64,000 nucleotides of DNA from Chitinilyticum aquatile DSM 21506 (lineage in GTDB: Bacteria > Pseudomonadota > Gammaproteobacteria > Burkholderiales > Chitinibacteraceae), in NCBI RefSeq assembly GCF_000430805.1, contig NZ_AUMS01000004.1:372001-436000 (forward strand), given 5' to 3'. A program made the translations under genes and the position numbers. The stretch's first letter is position 1. Each line of letters starts with the position of its first letter. Shown here one piece after another: positions 15,777-23,139 of this stretch. The notes under the pieces were generated by a model. The model ran no database searches and was not told the DNA's origin. It was given only the letters and a program-made list of their open reading frames with translations.

Positions 15777-17840
15777 ATGCAAATTCTACTGATCACCCCC
15801 ACCCGGCAGGAAGTTGGCCTTACCTCGGTTTCGCTCGGCGTTGTCCGCGCGCTGCAGCGACAGGGCTTGCGCGTCGGCTTCGTCAAGCCGGTTGCCCAGG
15901 ATCACAACGACAATGACCGCTCGCAGCTGTTTGCCAGCCGCATTTGCCAGATCGACAGCCCGCAGGCGCTGACGACCGATGCGGTGATGGCGCGGGTCAC
16001 GGCCAGCCAGAATGACGAACTGCTCGAAGACATCGTCAGCCTGTGCATGCAGGCGGCACAGGATGCCAGTGGCGAAAAGGTCGACGTGCTGGTGGTGGAA
16101 GGCCTGCATATCGACGCCAGCCATCCGTTTACCGCGCGGTTGAACGCCGACATTGCCTGCGCGCTGCACGCCGAAATGATTCTGGTGGCCAGCTCCGAGC
16201 AGTCCGGCTCGGTCAGCGAGGTCAAGGTTGCGGCAAGCGAGTTGCGCCAGGAAGGCTGTGCGATTGCCGGCGTGATCTTCAACAAGGCCTGCGAGGCCTT
16301 TGACGAAGCGCGCGCCCGCGCCGAGCTGGATATTCCGCTTTGGGGTGTGGTGCGCTTCAAGTCCGAACTGATGGCCCCGCGTTCGCTCGACGTCGCGCGC
16401 CATCTCGACGCCGAAATCATCAACAAGGGTGACATCAAGCACCGCCGTGTGCGCGAAACCGTGGTTGCCGGGCGCTCGGTGTCCGAAGTGATCGAACGCC
16501 TGCAGCCCGGTGCGCTGATCATCAGCTCGGGTGACCGTGACGACATCATGCTTGCCACTGCGCTGGCCGCCAGCAATGGCGTGCAGCTCGCCGGTCTGCT
16601 GCTGACCCACGGCAGTACCGCCGACAAGCGTGTGTTTTCGCTCACGCGCAAGGCCTTCGATACCGGCCTGCCGGTAATGCGCGTCGAAACCGACAGCTTC
16701 TACACCACATTGAACGTCAGCCGCCTGCCGTCGGCTGTACCGGCCGATGACTTCGAGCGGATGAATGCGGTGCTCGACACCGTTGCCGAGCAGCTCAGCG
16801 TCGATGCCATGACCGCCTGCGTGCGCCTGCCGGGCACCACGCACCTGTCGCCGCCGGCCTTCCGCTACCAGCTGATCCAGAAGGCTCGTGCCGCGAAGAA
16901 GCGCATTGTCCTGCCGGAAGGCGACGAGCCGCGTACCGTCAAGGCTGCCGTGATTTGCCAGGAAAAGGGCATTGCGCAGTGCGTGCTGATCGGCAAGCGC
17001 GCGGAAATCGAAGCCGTGGCCGCCGCCCAGGGCGTCGTGCTGCCGGAAGGGCTGGAAATCCAGGACCCGGATGCCGTGCGTGAAAACTATGTCGATGCCA
17101 TGGTCGAGCTGCGCAAGAGCAAGGGCCTGACTCCGGGCGCCGCGCGCGAGCAGCTGGCCGACAATGTGGTGCTTGGCACCATGATGCTGGCCACTGACGA
17201 TGTCGACGGCCTCGTTTCCGGCGCCGTGCACACCACAGCCAATACCGTGCGTCCGGCTCTGCAGCTGATCAAGACCGCACCGGGCCAGTCCATCGTCTCG
17301 TCGGTGTTCTTCATGTTGATGCCCGACCAGGTGCTGGTGTATGGCGATTGCGCGATCAACCCGAGCCCGTCTGCCACCGAGCTGGCCGAAATCGCACTGC
17401 AGAGCGCCGACAGTGCGAAGGCCTTCGGTGTTGAGCCCCGGGTGGCGATGATCAGCTACTCCACCGGCAAATCCGGTGCTGGTGCCGAAGTGGAAAAGGT
17501 ACGCGAAGCCACCGAGCTGGCCCGCGCCAAGCGCCCCGACCTGCTGCTCGACGGCCCGCTGCAGTACGATGCCGCTTCGGTGAAGGATGTGGCCGCGCAG
17601 AAGGCGCCGGGCAGCACCGTTGCCGGTCAGGCTTCGGTTTTCGTGTTCCCGGATCTGAATACCGGCAATACCACCTACAAGGCGGTACAGCGCAGCGCCA
17701 ACGTCATCAGCATCGGCCCGATGCTGCAGGGCCTCAGAAAGCCGGTCAATGACCTGTCGCGCGGCGCACTGGTCGACGACATCGTGTTCACGATTGCGCT
17801 GACTGCCATCCAGGCCGCAGCGATGACGGCAGCAAAATAG
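15777..17840 (+). CDS. pta: Phosphate acetyltransferase, long three-domain form
   Basis: 687-residue cytoplasmic enzyme interconverting acetyl-CoA plus phosphate and acetyl phosphate plus CoA. The N-terminal domain (1-230) is BioD/CobB-like with LITPTRQEVGLTSVSLGVVRAL; a DRTGG-type middle domain (230-350) contains EVIERLQPGALIISSGDRDD; the C-terminal catalytic domain (about 370-687) starts RYQLIQKARAAKKRIVLPEG and includes PDQVLVYGDCAINPSPS and YSTGKSGAG. The length is normal for the long form. No ackA lies next to it here. A phosphoketolase gene at the right end of the window would supply acetyl phosphate. A palindromic repeat begins immediately after the stop codon, and then a strong terminator. 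Confidence 0.97.
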   Translation: MQILLITPTRQEVGLTSVSLGVVRALQRQGLRVGFVKPVAQDHNDNDRSQLFASRICQIDSPQALTTDAVMARVTASQNDELLEDIVSLCMQAAQDASGEKVDVLVVEGLHIDASHPFTARLNADIACALHAEMILVASSEQSGSVSEVKVAASELRQEGCAIAGVIFNKACEAFDEARARAELDIPLWGVVRFKSELMAPRSLDVARHLDAEIINKGDIKHRRVRETVVAGRSVSEVIERLQPGALIISSGDRDDIMLATALAASNGVQLAGLLLTHGSTADKRVFSLTRKAFDTGLPVMRVETDSFYTTLNVSRLPSAVPADDFERMNAVLDTVAEQLSVDAMTACVRLPGTTHLSPPAFRYQLIQKARAAKKRIVLPEGDEPRTVKAAVICQEKGIAQCVLIGKRAEIEAVAAAQGVVLPEGLEIQDPDAVRENYVDAMVELRKSKGLTPGAAREQLADNVVLGTMMLATDDVDGLVSGAVHTTANTVRPALQLIKTAPGQSIVSSVFFMLMPDQVLVYGDCAINPSPSATELAEIALQSADSAKAFGVEPRVAMISYSTGKSGAGAEVEKVREATELARAKRPDLLLDGPLQYDAASVKDVAAQKAPGSTVAGQASVFVFPDLNTGNTTYKAVQRSANVISIGPMLQGLRKPVNDLSRGALVDDIVFTIALTAIQAAAMTAAK

Positions 17841-17841
17841 C

Positions 17842-17890
17842 AGGTATTGCTCTGTAGCCTTTAGATATAAATGGCTACAGGCATATACCT
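17842..17890. repeat. Dispersed palindromic repeat, copy C
   Basis: 49-bp imperfect palindrome AGGTATTGCTCTGTAGCC ... GGCTACAGGCATATACCT. It begins one base after the pta stop codon and shares both arms with the copy after msbA at 39634. Confidence 0.85.
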
Positions 17891-17893
17891 ATG

Positions 17894-17919
17894 AAACGGC
17901 CGCGCTTGCGGCCGTTTTT
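17894..17919. terminator. Intrinsic terminator between pta and the converging kinase gene
   Basis: The 10-bp stem AAACGGCCGC/GCGGCCGTTT with loop GCTT is followed by a T-run and preceded by A residues. It can serve pta (rightward) and the two-component operon ending at 17938 (leftward). Confidence 0.9.
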
Positions 17920-17937
17920 CATGGCGGTCTGATGAGT

Positions 17938-19275
17938 TCAGTTCTGCTGCAGTGGCAGCACGAGGGTAGCGGTAAACCCGTCTTCCGCGTTGGCAAACTG
18001 CAGCTCGCCGCGATGCGCTTCGGCAATCGCCCTGACCAGCGCCAGGCCCAGCCCGTTGCCGGCGGCGGAGCGGCTGCTGTCCACGCGGAAGAAGGGCTCG
18101 CCGAGGCGGGCAAGTAGTGCTTCGGGAACGCCGGCACCGGCGTCGCGCACGGTGAGGTGGCCGTCGCCGACTTCGACTGCGATCGGGCTGGCGCCGTAGT
18201 TCAGCGCATTGCCGAGCAGATTGCTGATGGCGACGAACAGCAGTTCACGGTCTCCGGACAGCCGCGACGGAGTACCGCGCAGCACGAGCGAGCCGCCACG
18301 GTCGTCAGCGAGCGGTTGATAGAGCGACACGGCATCGTCGGCGAGCTCCAGCAGGTCCAGCGTTTCGAGCTGCAGCGGCTGGCTGCCGGATTCCAGCCGG
18401 CCCAGCCGCAGCAGGGCGGCAAAGATGCCCAGCAGCTGGTCGGTCTTGCCAAGCAGCGCCAGCCAGTCCTCGGCGCTGACGCTGGCCTGGGTGCTGAATT
18501 CCTGCAGCTGGTTGCGCAATTCGCCCAGCGGGTGGCGCAGATCATGGGCAATCGCCATTGATGTATGGCGGGCGTATTGCAGCAGCTTCTCCTGCTGGTC
18601 GAGCATGGCGTTGATTTCTGCGGTCAGCGCGGTGAGTTCGTCGCTGGCACGGTCCTGTGGAATCCGCGCCTGCAGCTTGCCGGCCCGGATGCGCCGTGTT
18701 GTCAGTACGATCACATTCAGGCGGCGCCGGATCAGGCGGGTGAACAGCAGGCTGCACAGGATGGCCGTGACAAACAACAATGCGCTCAGCCACAGATAAT
18801 GCGTGAGCAACTGGCGCCCGACCTCTTCATAAATGGCATGGCGGCCGACCAGCAGGCGGTAGTCGCCATAGAGCAGGAAGACTTCGGCGACGACGTGGTC
18901 GCCCCGTACCGGGTCGGTAAAGGTGACCGAGGCTTCGTCGCGCACCGGCACACCGGCGGGCCACGCTGGCAGATTGCCTGCCAGGCTGGTGCCCAGCGGC
19001 GACATCAGCAGGTAGACACTCTGCCCGTCCTCCAGCTGGGCGCGGCGCTGGATCGATTGCTGCAGGCCGGTCAGGCCTTCTTCGCGGTAAATGGCTTCCA
19101 GCAGCGAGATTTCGTCGCGCAGCGCGGTGCGGAATTCGTTCAGCAGCGCACGATGTGCATCGCGGTAGGCCAGTGTGGCGAAGGCGCCCATGGCGAGCGA
19201 CAGCAGCAGGGAAAACAGCAGCAGATAGCGGGTGAACGGATTGCGCCAGGCGCGGCCGAGCGAGGCCGGGGTCAT
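17938..19275 (-). CDS. Membrane sensor histidine kinase of the OmpR-partner class
   Basis: 445-residue inner-membrane kinase. A first membrane helix (about residues 16-38, YLLLFSLLLSLAMGAFATLA) and a second (about 165-190, LLFVTAILCSLLF) enclose a periplasmic sensor region of roughly 120 residues. HAMP-like residues follow, then the H box in MAIAHDLRHPLGEL, N box ISNLLGNALNYG, G1 VRDAGAGVP and G2 GNGLGLAL. Its ATG overlaps the TGA of the response regulator (ATGA), so the pair is coupled. The order is small exported protein, regulator, kinase, with the Asr-like gene upstream. This resembles the acid-responsive RstA/RstB arrangement only in spirit; the stimulus is unknown. Confidence 0.92.
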   Translation of the reverse strand: MTPASLGRAWRNPFTRYLLLFSLLLSLAMGAFATLAYRDAHRALLNEFRTALRDEISLLEAIYREEGLTGLQQSIQRRAQLEDGQSVYLLMSPLGTSLAGNLPAWPAGVPVRDEASVTFTDPVRGDHVVAEVFLLYGDYRLLVGRHAIYEEVGRQLLTHYLWLSALLFVTAILCSLLFTRLIRRRLNVIVLTTRRIRAGKLQARIPQDRASDELTALTAEINAMLDQQEKLLQYARHTSMAIAHDLRHPLGELRNQLQEFSTQASVSAEDWLALLGKTDQLLGIFAALLRLGRLESGSQPLQLETLDLLELADDAVSLYQPLADDRGGSLVLRGTPSRLSGDRELLFVAISNLLGNALNYGASPIAVEVGDGHLTVRDAGAGVPEALLARLGEPFFRVDSSRSAAGNGLGLALVRAIAEAHRGELQFANAEDGFTATLVLPLQQN

Positions 19276-19958
19276 TCTACGCTGTTGCCCAGCCGGTAGC
19301 CTGCGCCGCGGATGGTCTGCAGCAGTGGCTCCTGGCCATCGCCATCGATCTTCGCCCGCAGCTTGCTGATATGCACGTCGATCACATTGGTGCCGGGGTC
19401 GAAATGGTAATTCCACACCCCTTCCAGCAGCATGGTGCGCGTGACCACGTGGCCGGCGTGGCGCATCAGGTATTCGAGCAGCTGGTATTCGCGTGGCTGC
19501 AGGTCGAGCTTGCGGCCGCCCCGCCTGACGGTGCGCGAGAGGCGGTCGAGCACCAGATCACCGACTCGCAGCTGGTGGCTTGCCTCGGTGGGCTGCGCCT
19601 GCCGGCGGCGCGCGAGCGCATCGACCCGCGCCAGCAGTTCGGCGCTGCTGAAGGGTTTGCCCAGATAATCGTCGGCACCGGCACGCAGGCCTTCGACACG
19701 ATCATCCACTTCGGCCAGTGCGGTCAGCAGCAGAATTGGCACCTGGCTGCCCGAGGCACGCAGCGTGCGCAGGATGGTCAGGCCGTCGACCTGCGGCAGC
19801 ATGCGGTCGAGCACGATGACGTCGTAGGGTTCGGTGGTGGCGAGAAAAAGCCCGGTCTTGCCCTCGCTGGCGACGTCGACGGCATGGCCGCCCTCGCGCA
19901 GGGCCTTTTCGGTGTAGTGCGCCTGTTGTGGCTGATCTTCGACAAGCAGGATGCGCAT
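19272..19958 (-). CDS. OmpR/PhoB-family response regulator
   Basis: 228-residue cytoplasmic regulator. The receiver domain (1-118) shows acidic residues ED at 7-8, the phosphoacceptor Asp in VIVLDRMLPQVDG and Lys in DDYLGKPFSSAEL. The C-terminal winged-helix DNA-binding domain (about 130-225) has LQPREYQLLEYLMRHAGHVVTR and NVIDVHISKLRAKID. It overlaps the following kinase gene by 4 nt and is preceded by a small exported-protein gene ending 19 nt upstream. Because an acid-shock-like repeat gene is the next unit upstream, that gene is a plausible target (inference). Confidence 0.94.
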   Translation of the reverse strand: MRILLVEDQPQQAHYTEKALREGGHAVDVASEGKTGLFLATTEPYDVIVLDRMLPQVDGLTILRTLRASGSQVPILLLTALAEVDDRVEGLRAGADDYLGKPFSSAELLARVDALARRRQAQPTEASHQLRVGDLVLDRLSRTVRRGGRKLDLQPREYQLLEYLMRHAGHVVTRTMLLEGVWNYHFDPGTNVIDVHISKLRAKIDGDGQEPLLQTIRGAGYRLGNSVE

Positions 19959-19977
19959 GGCAGGATGGGCGGGTTGG

Positions 19978-20343
19978 TTAGGGGGTGTTGCCGGAGGGCC
20001 CGGCTTCGAGTCGTTGCACCGCAGTCTCGGGCATGGTCCGGTTATCAACCAGTGAGGGCTCGATGCTGATCAGTGTACAGCGTTTGTCGGCGCCAGGAAA
20101 AATCGCTTGCCCGGTCTGCAAATGCCCTTTGCGGGTAAGCAGAATCAGGGTTTGGCCGGCCTTGGGGCTTGGGCATGCGCTGCTCAACGTCAGCCGCCAG
20201 GCTTCCTGTTTGCCAGTCCAGATTTCCACCTGTCCGGAAGGAGTGACCTGCCAGTGTGCATGCGCCGGTAGCCGAATCTGTTCGCGCCAACCGGCTTGCG
20301 ATGCAATTCCCGTGACCAGCAGCGCGGCAAAAAGATGGGGCAT
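19978..20343 (-). CDS. Small exported protein of unknown function, first gene of the two-component operon
   Basis: 121 residues from the ATG at 20343. The first 19 residues (MPHLFAALLVTGIASQAGW) look like a short signal peptide with a possible cleavage around Ala14-Gln17, although the basic N-terminal region is weak. The mature part has two cysteines (SSACPS, DKRCTL) that could form a disulfide in the periplasm. I recognise no domain. It ends 19 nt before the response regulator, so it may be a periplasmic accessory or input protein of that two-component system. An 18-codon longer start at 20397 runs through the asr terminator and is unlikely. Confidence 0.65.
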   Translation of the reverse strand: MPHLFAALLVTGIASQAGWREQIRLPAHAHWQVTPSGQVEIWTGKQEAWRLTLSSACPSPKAGQTLILLTRKGHLQTGQAIFPGADKRCTLISIEPSLVDNRTMPETAVQRLEAGPSGNTP

Positions 20344-20366
20344 GCTCTCAGTCTCCGGCCGGTTGG

Positions 20367-20400
20367 AAAAAAGCCTTGCCAGGTGGGAGTCTGGCAAGGC
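20367..20400 (-). terminator. Intrinsic terminator of the Asr-like gene
   Basis: On the reading strand, a 10-bp perfect stem GCCTTGCCAG/CTGGCAAGGC with an 8-nt loop is followed by T6. It separates the Asr-like gene from the two-component operon. Confidence 0.9.
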
Positions 20401-20445
20401 AGGTGAAGCGAAACGGAAGCGAGGAGCTGCTGTTTTGCCTGGGAG

Positions 20446-20814
20446 TTACTTGCTGGCCGGCTTGGAAGCTACTGCAGAGGCTTTCTTCAGATTGGCCTGT
20501 GCCTTCTGGGCTGCGCTGGCTGCACTGGCGTGTTTCTTGGCCTGTGCCTTTTGAGCAGCGCTTGCTGCGCTGGCGTGTTTCTTGGCTTGGGCCTTCTGGG
20601 CCGCGCTGGCTGTGCTGGCGTGTTTCTTGGCCTGTGCCTTCTGGGCGGCGCTTGCTGCGCTGGCGTGCTTCTTGGCTTGAGCTTGCTGCGGCGCGCTTAC
20701 GTGGTGTTTCGCGGTCTTGTGGTGCTTGGCCGGGTGGGAGGTGGTAGCGGCAAATGCGCCAGCGCCGAAAGTGGCCAGAGCGCTTGCCAGGATGATGTGT
20801 TTCAGTGCGTTCAT
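20446..20814 (-). CDS. asr: Asr-like (acid shock) lysine/alanine repeat protein, exported
   Basis: 122-residue, extremely basic, low-complexity protein. A signal peptide (residues 1-22, ending GAGAFA) is followed by a His/Lys segment (SHPAKHHKTAKHHVS) and four tandem 15-residue units AQAKKHASAASAAQK (residues 45-104), then a decayed fifth. E. coli acid shock protein Asr has the same plan: signal peptide, TTHHKK-type segment and AQKAQAAKKHA repeats. Asr proteins are periplasmic, intrinsically disordered, and induced at low pH under RstA control. The gene lies upstream of an OmpR-type two-component operon. GGAG lies 10 nt before the ATG. Other Lys/Ala-rich histone-like or cell-envelope proteins could look similar. 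Confidence 0.78.
   Translation of the reverse strand: MNALKHIILASALATFGAGAFAATTSHPAKHHKTAKHHVSAPQQAQAKKHASAASAAQKAQAKKHASTASAAQKAQAKKHASAASAAQKAQAKKHASAASAAQKAQANLKKASAVASKPASK
20503..20682 (-). repeat. Four 45-bp tandem repeats inside the Asr-like gene
   Basis: Four consecutive 45-bp units encode the 15-residue repeats AQAKKHA S(A/T)ASAAQK. They differ by synonymous changes and one Ala/Thr change, so the array is fairly recent or actively homogenised and could vary in copy number between strains. Confidence 0.9.
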
Positions 20815-20822
20815 GTGAGTCT

Positions 20823-20904
20823 CTCCGTTGAGGTTCGGCCCAGGGTGAGCCTCGGGCTTGCCTTGCAGTATGCGCAGGCCTGGCTTGGGCGGAGCTCAAC
20901 GGAG
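20823..20904. promoter_or_regulatory. Inverted repeat in the region upstream of the Asr-like gene
   Basis: CTCCGTTGAG (20823-20832) and CTCAACGGAG (20895-20904) are perfect 10-bp complements 62 bp apart. The proximal arm overlaps the ribosome binding site region. It may be a pair of regulator sites; no family consensus was matched. Confidence 0.35.
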
Positions 20905-20917
20905 GATTAACAATCGT

Positions 20918-21997
20918 TCAGGAAGGGCGCGACGCTGCAGTCTCGATCACGCGCGCCATCTGGCTGAGCGGCAGGATCTGCACCACGGCATCGAGCCCGA
21001 TGGCCTCCTTGGGCATGCCGAAGACCACGCAGCTTTCGGCATCCTGCGCGACGGTGTGGGCGCCGGCATCGCGCATTTCCTTCAGGCCGCGTGCGCCGTC
21101 CTCGCCGATCCCGGTCAGCAGCATGCCGATGGCGTTGTGCCCGGCGAATTTTGCGCCCGAGCGGAACAGCACGTCGACCGAGGGGCAGTGTCGAGTGACG
21201 GCCGGGCCGGCGGTGACATCGACGGTGTAGAAGCCGGCCTGGCGTTTGATCATCAGATGTTTGCCACCGGGGGCGATCAGCGCATGCCCGTTGCGCAGGC
21301 GGTCACCGTGCTCGGCTTCCTTCACGGTGATCTTGCAGAGCTGGTCGAGCCGGCGCGCGAACGAACCGGTTAGGTTGCCGGGCATGTGCTGGACGATGGC
21401 GATCGGCGGGCAGCGCACAGTGAGCTTTGCCAGAATTTCCTCCAGCGCCTGCGTGCCGCCAGTGGACGCACCGATGAGCACGATGCGTTCAGTATTCTGC
21501 ATGCGCATGCCGGCGACGGGAGGCGCCAGTACGGCATCGGCATTCTGCAGCTTGCGATCCATCGTGGCGCTGCTTGGCGCGGCCGGCCGCAATGCGCTGA
21601 CCCTGGCGCGAGCCGCTTCACGAATTTGGCTGGCCAGCGAGCTGATATCGGTCTGCAGTTGCTGTGTGGTTCCCAGTGCCGACTTGGGCATCACATGCAG
21701 CGCGCCGGCCCGCAGCGCCTCGATGGCCTTGGGTGAGCCCTGCTGCGTGACGTTGGAGAGCACGATGACGGGGGTCGGGCGCTCGCTCATCAATTTTTTC
21801 AGGAAGGTGATGCCATCCATGCGCGGCATCTCCAGATCAAGCACGATCACATCCGGCCATTCGCGCGCCAGCATGGTTTGTGCCTGGATCGGGTCGGCTG
21901 CCGCGGCGCTGACGCGGATATCGCGGGTGCGTGCGAGGGTTTCGGTCACGACCTGGCGCACCACGGCTGAATCATCCACCACCATTACCTTGATCAT
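20918..21997 (-). CDS. cheB: Protein-glutamate methylesterase/deamidase CheB
   Basis: 359-residue chemotaxis enzyme that removes methyl groups from receptor glutamates and deamidates glutamines. The receiver domain (1-120) has DD at 8-9, phosphoacceptor Asp in VIVLDLEMPRMDG and a conserved Lys (PKS). The catalytic domain (about 165-350) has Ser in LIGASTGGTQA, His in IVQHMPGNLTGSFARRL and Asp in LLTGIGEDGARGLKEM, the usual Ser-His-Asp triad. The gene stands alone; no cheR, cheA or receptor gene is nearby. It could serve a dispersed chemotaxis system or a type IV pilus or cyclic-di-GMP pathway. Confidence 0.95.
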   Translation of the reverse strand: MIKVMVVDDSAVVRQVVTETLARTRDIRVSAAAADPIQAQTMLAREWPDVIVLDLEMPRMDGITFLKKLMSERPTPVIVLSNVTQQGSPKAIEALRAGALHVMPKSALGTTQQLQTDISSLASQIREAARARVSALRPAAPSSATMDRKLQNADAVLAPPVAGMRMQNTERIVLIGASTGGTQALEEILAKLTVRCPPIAIVQHMPGNLTGSFARRLDQLCKITVKEAEHGDRLRNGHALIAPGGKHLMIKRQAGFYTVDVTAGPAVTRHCPSVDVLFRSGAKFAGHNAIGMLLTGIGEDGARGLKEMRDAGAHTVAQDAESCVVFGMPKEAIGLDAVVQILPLSQMARVIETAASRPS

Positions 21998-22120
21998 GGG
22001 CTGGCCCCGACTTGCTCATTTGTCCATGCAGCCATTATGGGAAGGAAGTCCGGCGTAAAGCCAGACAGGGATTTCCGCAAGCCGTTGTGTGGCAGGGCAG
22101 GAACGTGGTGGCCTTTTCTT

Positions 22121-22137
22121 ATTCAATTTTATTGAAT
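22121..22137. promoter_or_regulatory. Short palindrome upstream of the dioxygenase gene
   Basis: ATTCAAT TTT ATTGAAT is a perfect 7-bp inverted repeat about 85 bp before the ygiD-type start. It could be an operator, but nothing else supports this. The remaining gap 21998-22222 shows no gene. Confidence 0.3.
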
Positions 22138-22222
22138 GCTACGAGCTTTATTTTTCGACCTCTGTGGCATTGAAGCTGCCTAGAATTGTGTTCATCTGAT
22201 CATTTTTTTGAAGGAGCCGAGC

Positions 22223-23032
22223 ATGGCCCGCCTGCCCACCCTCTTTGTCGGTCATGGCGCACCGACGCTGCTGCACGATGCCGTGCCAGCCCGTGATTTT
22301 CTGGCCACGCTGGCGGCGCGTCTGCCGCTGCCGCGCGCGGTCGTGGTGGTCTCCGCCCATCATGTCAGGCAGACGACTCGTATCGGTATCAGCGCGCACT
22401 GGCAGGAATGGCACGATTTTGGCGGTTTTCCGGCTGCGCTGTATGAAGAGCGCTATCGCCCGGCCGGTACGCCGGAGCTGGGCCTGCAGCTGGTGACCGG
22501 TTTGCGCGAGCAGGGCTTCGATGTGGCGGCGGAAGACGATGGCCGGCTCGATCACGGCGCCTGGGTGCCACTGAAGCTGGCCTGGCCGGAGGCAAATGTG
22601 CCGGTGATCACGCTGTCGCTGTCTTCTGGTCTCGACAGTGCCGGGCATCTGCGGCTGGGCCAGGCGCTGGCAGCCATCCTGCCTGATGATGTGCTGCTGC
22701 TGGCTTCCGGCAGCATGACGCACAATCTGCGCGAGGTATTCAGCCATGACATGGATGATGCCGCAGATCCTTACGTTGCTGCGTTTTCTGACTGGGTGGA
22801 GCAGGCCGCCACTGCCGATCTGCCCGGCGAGCTGGCGCAGTGGCAGACACTGGCACCGTATGCCCGGCGTGCGCATCCGACGATCGACCATTTCCTGCCG
22901 CTGCTGGTGGCACGCGGTGCAGCCGGGGCCCGCGCGACGGTCGGGCGCTGGCATGACAGCACCACTTTTGGCGTACTGGGCATGCAGGCACTGGCCTTTG
23001 TTCCGCAGGCGGAGCTTGCCGAAGGTGCATGA
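22223..23032 (+). CDS. ygiD: Extradiol ring-cleavage dioxygenase, 4,5-DOPA dioxygenase (YgiD) type
   Basis: 269-residue class III extradiol dioxygenase (LigB superfamily) that cleaves catechol-type rings such as DOPA, using a divalent metal. The metal-binding histidines are seen in LFVGHGAPTLLH (near residue 10), VVVSAHHVRQ (near 47) and LDHGAWVPLKL (near 115), and the catalytic-type SGSMTHNLREV near 165. The ATG at 22223 has a perfect AAGGAG 6 nt upstream, preferred over an in-frame TTG at 22208. It is a single-gene unit. Substrate is not established for most homologues. Confidence 0.92.
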   Translation: MARLPTLFVGHGAPTLLHDAVPARDFLATLAARLPLPRAVVVVSAHHVRQTTRIGISAHWQEWHDFGGFPAALYEERYRPAGTPELGLQLVTGLREQGFDVAAEDDGRLDHGAWVPLKLAWPEANVPVITLSLSSGLDSAGHLRLGQALAAILPDDVLLLASGSMTHNLREVFSHDMDDAADPYVAAFSDWVEQAATADLPGELAQWQTLAPYARRAHPTIDHFLPLLVARGAAGARATVGRWHDSTTFGVLGMQALAFVPQAELAEGA

Positions 23033-23139
23033 AGTGAGCTGTACCACGGCATGAGCCGTACCCGGGGCAAGCCACCGTCGCCTGCCTGTCATGATTTGTT
23101 ATGATGGTGCCATCCAAATTGACATCAGGCAGGGGCGAG

